From Tanypteryx hageni (lineage: Eukaryota > Arthropoda > Insecta > Odonata > Petaluridae): a DNA stretch of 64,000 nucleotides. The notes under the pieces were generated by a model. That model was not told the origin of the DNA. It saw only the letters and a list, made by a program, of their open reading frames with translations, and made no database searches. Below, one piece after another: positions 60,540 to 64,000 of the stretch (within the stretch, counting starts at the first letter, position 1; each line of letters opens with the position of its first letter). The translations under genes were made by a program, and so were the position numbers. The DNA lies in NCBI GenBank assembly GCA_028673005.1, contig CM054116.1, positions 26,637,840 to 26,701,839 on the forward strand, written 5' to 3'.

Positions 60540-61015
60540 TCTCTCCCTCTCTGTCTTGCTCCTTCCCTCTCTCGTATTAAAGCATTCAAAGCATGCATTC
60601 CTTACGCATATAGTATAAGGATTAAGGCGACAATACAATCTCGAGGTTTAACAATGATATGGTTGGCAAGGCAACATATCTTTAAAAAGCTTAAAATTTT
60701 TAAATAAATACGATTTAAATGTAAAACTTGAGAGATTTTGTATCGTAGGCAAAATGCAATGATAAGAATAAGAGACGTTGTTTATTTTTCTTTAGAACAG
60801 TCGAGATCGAAGATCGCAGGTCAATTTTTTCTAATTTTAATTTGCAAAAGAGTAAAAGCCTGTAGGTCCAAAAATCGATTTTTACGTGCTATCTTATGGG
60901 AAATAGAAATTATCTACTGGAGTCGAACCCGGGTCTTTTTTGAGATTTTGTTTTGTAAATGGCTTTTACTATAAGAGACAAACGTTCCTACCAAATTTCA
61001 ATCTTCTACCTACTC
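60540..61015 (+). repeat. Dispersed repeat with tRNA B-box-like word, direct copy 2
   Basis: Direct copy of 27440-27905. The minus strand carries GGGTTCGACTCCAGTAG, a B-box match, near 60913. Confidence 0.65.
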
Positions 61016-61106
61016 GAAAAGTTTGTTAAAAATAGCATTACAGTCAGTCAGTGGTGCAGTCTGGTGGCACGTGGTGGAAGTTGTTGCAGATAGAGTAAGA
61101 GAAATA

Positions 61107-61115
61107 TATATATAT

Positions 61116-61156
<41 letters not shown>
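61107..61156. repeat. AT microsatellite
   Basis: Alternating TA run with small interruptions on the left; joins directly to the repeat unit at 61157-61325. Confidence 0.9.
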
Positions 61157-61160
<4 letters not shown>

Positions 61161-61324
61161 TAGCTGAAGAAGGAGTAGTTCCGAAAGCTTTACGTTTGTG
61201 ATGTTTCTGTGTTTTTGTGTTATTTTACGTGTGTCGCTTCGACATCCCCGGGGCCTCGCCAACCTGAAGTCGTCTGATTGGTGAGTGCTCACTGGGTTTC
61301 CTCATCCCAACACCTTGTTGACAT

Positions 61325-61325
<1 letters not shown>
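61157..61325 (+). repeat. Penelope-type terminal repeat unit between two AT runs
   Basis: Close match to 37040-37215. It contains CTGAAGA, AGGAGTAGTTCC and GAAA (61164-61186), a hammerhead-like core. AT microsatellites flank both sides. Confidence 0.7.

Positions 61326-61372
<47 letters not shown>
61326..61372. repeat. AT microsatellite
   Basis: Uninterrupted TA dinucleotide run of about 47 bp. Confidence 0.92.
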
Positions 61373-61375
<3 letters not shown>

Positions 61376-61619
61376 AGCACAAATAGAATAATGAATTGAA
61401 AACATAACTAAAACAATACAAACAAGTGTTATCCATGAACATAAAATTAGCACGTTTTTCTTCTATTATAGAATTCTGTAATATTTTGTTTTATTTTGCT
61501 ATGAAGATTTCTCCCATTAACGTAATTGACAAACAAACAAAATTTGGAATTCAATCACCTATTACATGTTTAAGTTTAGCTTATCTTATTTTTTATGTGG
61601 TCATACTGCCACATATTCA

Positions 61620-61856
61620 GTTAATAGGGTCTCGTTAGCAAGTGGAATCAATGTGAAAATGTATGCTCAAAATGAACACACAAGGCTTTCTCGCACTGGT
61701 CATGAGAACACCCACTGCACTGTCATTTCCGCATCTTGTGTCAATGGCACAAAACTGCCACAGTTATTAATAATTAAAATAAGAACATTGCCAAAAGATG
61801 AAATACATGTGGGATTTTTGTTTTGGATCCCTATGGTTAATTACAATAAAAAATGA
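61620..61856 (+). pseudogene. pogo/Tigger transposase fragment
   Basis: Plus-strand frame with LSRTGHENTHCTVISASCVN, then GTKLPQLLIIKIRTLPKDE. The TGHEK.H.TV.L....DGTKLPP..IFK.K..PK pattern is the start of the DDE_1 domain of pogo/Tigger and jerky-type transposases. Both flanking parts are missing. Confidence 0.8.
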
Positions 61857-61894
61857 ATAAGGAGAAACCTCCTTATAACCATAAAATTAAAAAG

Positions 61895-62010
61895 AAGTAG
61901 TCAAATACACAACGGTTTAGGGGAAATTACTCCACGCAAGGGACCAAACACTCACACAATCTCACACACTCTGGGTTTAGGGGAATACTCCACGCCAGGG
62001 ACCTTGTTTA
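61895..62010. repeat. Direct duplication of ~75 bp
   Basis: GGTTTAGGGGAAATTACTCC and GGTTTAGGGGAATACTCC, each followed by ACGC(A/C)AGGGACC, recur about 75 bp apart. It is probably part of the adjacent Penelope-like element's terminal region. Confidence 0.6.
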
Positions 62011-62209
62011 CATGCACGCAAGCACATAAACCGAATTGCACTTCTTTTTCAAAAAGAATGCCTATATACATATATCGGAATCAAAGATTCCATCCTCAGT
62101 AGGCCCATCATAAAGATGACGAAATGTGGGAAGAGGAGAGTATATATACACTCAGGACAGTAGGGAGGGGAAGAAAAGTAGGGGAAGAAATAGTTACATT
62201 GTTGTAATG

Positions 62210-62570
62210 GTGGAATTCGGAAGTCTGTTGGAATGACCGTCGCAAGAAAGCCTGTGTCTTGATTGAGTGTTACATCTTTGTTTTTGAAAATGGTTCAACT
62301 TTTGGGTTTAAGTAATTTAAGGTTATCTAAGGAAGTGGAGTGTTGTGTTTGAAGAATGTGGGTTGCTATGCAAGATTTTTCAAAATTTCCTTTTTTAAGT
62401 ATGGAATATGTTCTTTGAATCTGGTAACTATTTTTCTTTTGGTCTGACCAATGTAAATCTTGTCATACTTATCACAGTTGATTTGATAAATGCCAGATTT
62501 TTCATGAAGTGGGATTGGATCTTTAGGGTTTCCAAACAATTGCCGGATATGGTTTTCGGACGACAATGCA
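62210..62570 (-). mobile_element. Penelope-like element, GIY-YIG endonuclease end
   Basis: Minus strand 62566-62366 reads NHIRQLFGNPKDPIPLHEKS, then GIYQINCDKYDKIYIGQTKR and KIVTRFKEHIPYLKKE. GIY, YIG and the following Arg fit the Penelope endonuclease. Below 62366 the frame shifts, but LDNLKLLK-like coding continues to about 62290. The reverse transcriptase is absent. Confidence 0.78.
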
Positions 62571-62679
62571 ATATTTAAACCAGAATCTGTGAAAATCTTT
62601 TTAGGCCCCCTTTGGATTGTGGAAAGAAAGGTAGCTTTATGTTAAGGTTTGTAGGGTTGTTGAATTTTGAACGTTTAAT

Positions 62680-62850
62680 TTAATAATACGACTTTTTATT
62701 TTAAGGGCGATATTTAGACCATCAAGTCCATTCTTACATATAACCTAGTATGATGAACATAAAATCCATGCCCTCAGTGTGATTCGAACCTGCAACCATA
62801 GTATCTGTTGGCAGATACCCAAACCACCCATCCACCACAGCCGGCCAAAA
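62680..62850 (-). mobile_element. tRNA-like SINE head next to an RTE-type tail
   Basis: On the minus strand TGGTGGATGGGTGG (62839-62826) resembles a polymerase III A box, and GGTTCGAATCA (62790-62780) a B box, about 40 nt apart. It does not fold as a true tRNA. It abuts the short-repeat tail of the LINE at 62852. Confidence 0.5.
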
Positions 62851-62875
62851 TATCATCATCATCATCATCATGCTT

Positions 62876-62889
62876 CTGTCCGAAGACAG
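62876..62889 (-). ncRNA. cUUCGg tetraloop hairpin at the LINE 3' end
   Basis: Minus-strand CTGTC-TTCG-GACAG, three bases after the TAA stop and four bases before the trinucleotide tail. C(UUCG)G is an exceptionally stable RNA tetraloop. It may be the structure recognised by the element's reverse transcriptase. Confidence 0.75.
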
Positions 62890-62892
62890 GTT

Positions 62893-64000
62893 TTAACTGA
62901 ATCGCTGCCTCCATTTCTCTCTCTCCCTAGAAGCCTCTTTTATACCTCTATAAGTAGTATATCCCTGCTTTATATTATCTAATATTCCTATTCTTTTTCT
63001 CCCTCTTCCTCTTTTTCCACTAATTTTTCCTTCTAAGATCGTCCTTTGTAAACACTGTCTTCTCAATATGTGCCCTATCCAATTTGCTTTTCTTTTCCTG
63101 ATTGTTTTTATTAGCATCCTATCTTCTCCCACCATTTCTAATACTTCTTCGTTTCTCTTCCTCTCTGTCCATTTCACTTTCATCATTCTTCTCCATACCC
63201 ACATCTCAAAACTTTCTAAATATTTTTCCTCCTTTCTCCTTACCGTCCACGTCTCTGCACCATAAAGAGCTATGCTCCATATGTAGCATTTTGCTAATTT
63301 CTTCCTTGTTTCTAGATTTATTTTCTTGCTTGTGAGGAGCTCCTTCTTCTCGTTAAATGCTGCTTTTGCCATTGCAATCCTACTTCTGATGTCCTGTGTA
63401 CTACTTCCATCCTGTGCTAAAATACTGCCGAGATATTTGAAACTACTTACTTGTTCCAATTTTTGGCCATTTACCATTATATTTAATTCTTTATGTTCCT
63501 TTGAAACCACCATGACTTTCGTTTTTTCTGTATTGATCTTCATTCCATATTGTTGGCCAACCTCAACTAGTCTGTCTGTCATCCTCTGAAGCTCTTTCTC
63601 GCCTTCTGCTATTAAGCCCTGATCATCTGCGTATTTAATGGTGGTAATACTTTCACCTCCTATCTTAAATCCTTTCTCTTCCATCAACGCTTCTTCTGTT
63701 ATTGTTTCTGCATACATATTAAATATCGCTGGTGAAATAGGACAACCCTGCCTCACTCCCCTCCCTATTGAAGTACTTTCTGTTTCTTCTCCTTCAACCC
63801 TGACTCTAATCTTTTGATCAAAGTAAAGGTTTTTAAGCAGTCTTTTATCTTTCCAATCTATTCCTATTTTGTTTAAAATACCCAGCATCTTATCCCATTT
63901 CACTCGGTCAAAAGCTTTCTCCCAATCTACAAAACAAAAATACATATCTTTATTGACTTCTAGCGCTCTTTCTATCATCATCCTCATACATCCTATAGCA
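62893..64000 (-). CDS. Reverse transcriptase of RTE-like LINE (partial, open at edge)
   Basis: At least 364 codons without a stop, and the frame continues past 64000 (AIGCMRMMIERALEV). Blocks N to C: FCFVDWEKAFDRVKWDKM (first catalytic Asp), GVRQGCPISPAIFNMYAE, IKYADDQGLIAEGEKE (YADD active-site box), MKINTEKTKVM, SFKYLGSILAQDG, IALYGAETWTVRRKEE, WIGHILRRQCLQRT and GKRGRGRKRIGILDNIKQ. It makes cDNA at a nicked target in LINE retrotransposition. Intactness suggests a young insertion, in contrast to the decayed relative at 12.2-12.9 kb. The upstream endonuclease domain would lie outside the window. Clade by resemblance: RTE-like. Confidence 0.88.
   Translation of the reverse strand, partial: AIGCMRMMIERALEVNKDMYFCFVDWEKAFDRVKWDKMLGILNKIGIDWKDKRLLKNLYFDQKIRVRVEGEETESTSIGRGVRQGCPISPAIFNMYAETITEEALMEEKGFKIGGESITTIKYADDQGLIAEGEKELQRMTDRLVEVGQQYGMKINTEKTKVMVVSKEHKELNIMVNGQKLEQVSSFKYLGSILAQDGSSTQDIRSRIAMAKAAFNEKKELLTSKKINLETRKKLAKCYIWSIALYGAETWTVRRKEEKYLESFEMWVWRRMMKVKWTERKRNEEVLEMVGEDRMLIKTIRKRKANWIGHILRRQCLQRTILEGKISGKRGRGRKRIGILDNIKQGYTTYRGIKEASREREKWRQRFS

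Larger units (their letters stand above)
62852..64000 (-). mobile_element. RTE-like LINE, 3' part, cut by window edge
   Basis: Minus-strand element: reverse transcriptase frame from beyond 64000 to 62893, a very short 3' end with a TTCG tetraloop hairpin (62889-62876), and an ATG/GAT-type trinucleotide tail (62871-62852). A coding frame running almost to a microsatellite tail is typical of RTE-like elements. Confidence 0.82.

Noticed and set aside
61326..61372. CRISPR-like or regulatory array in the regular TA run
   Set aside because: Simple dinucleotide microsatellite without spacers.
62780..62850. A functional tRNA gene
   Set aside because: A- and B-box-like words are present, but acceptor, anticodon and T stems do not pair; a SINE head fits better.

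Overview
The window looks like nuclear DNA of an arthropod, most likely an insect. It is AT-rich, its one clear long gene is split by canonical GT-AG introns of up to about 6.7 kb, and the rest is crowded with decayed transposons typical of insects: hAT, Transib, piggyBac, Tigger/pogo, Penelope, and RTE-like and CR1/Jockey-like LINEs. There are no bacterial operons, ribosome binding sites or CRISPR arrays. The species cannot be told from the sequence alone.

Two conserved genes are supported, both on the minus strand. (1) A mitochondrial-type acetyl-CoA acetyltransferase (ACAT1, thiolase II family). Six coding exons were placed by reading splice sites and checking that phases join: 60179-59986, 54457-54253, 53559-53474, 51824-51636, 51195-51038 and 44326-44206 (stop). 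The exons for the first ~115 residues were not found and probably lie beyond 64000. (2) Downstream of it, the last exon (40037-39743) of a small glutaredoxin-like protein of the C5orf63 type, with a CPLC redox motif. Its first exon was not found.

Layout. 1-38 kb: no recognised host gene. CpG- and GC-rich islands (0.43-1.13, 4.13-5.9, 13.5-14.15, 22.9-23.8, 25.4-26.85, 37.7-38.3 kb) are separated by AT-rich DNA and transposon relics. These include a hAT MITE with a perfect 8-bp target duplication (1572-2075), a Transib (RAG1-related) element with both ends and a 5-bp duplication (6159-8867), a LINE relic (12.2-12.9 kb), several hAT MITEs, an inverted pair of an unnamed 0.64-kb repeat (19.3 and 28.1 kb), a hAT element holding three retroelement fragments (31130-33546) and a Helitron-like fragment (34.2-34.8 kb). 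38.3-60 kb: the two genes, in DNA that is visibly poor in CpG, as expected for methylated insect gene bodies. The ACAT1 introns hold a broken LINE split by a 60-70-bp minisatellite, a piggyBac element with TTAA ends, a 231-bp palindrome, a hAT MITE and a nested Tigger/MITE/Tigger stack. 60-64 kb: a dispersed repeat, AT microsatellites, pogo and Penelope fragments, a tRNA-like SINE head, and the 3' end of an RTE-like LINE whose reverse transcriptase frame is still open at the window edge.

The most notable signals are the Transib element, whose left end reads like a V(D)J recombination signal (heptamer, 24-nt spacer, nonamer-like), and seven hammerhead-core-like motifs in Penelope-type repeats.
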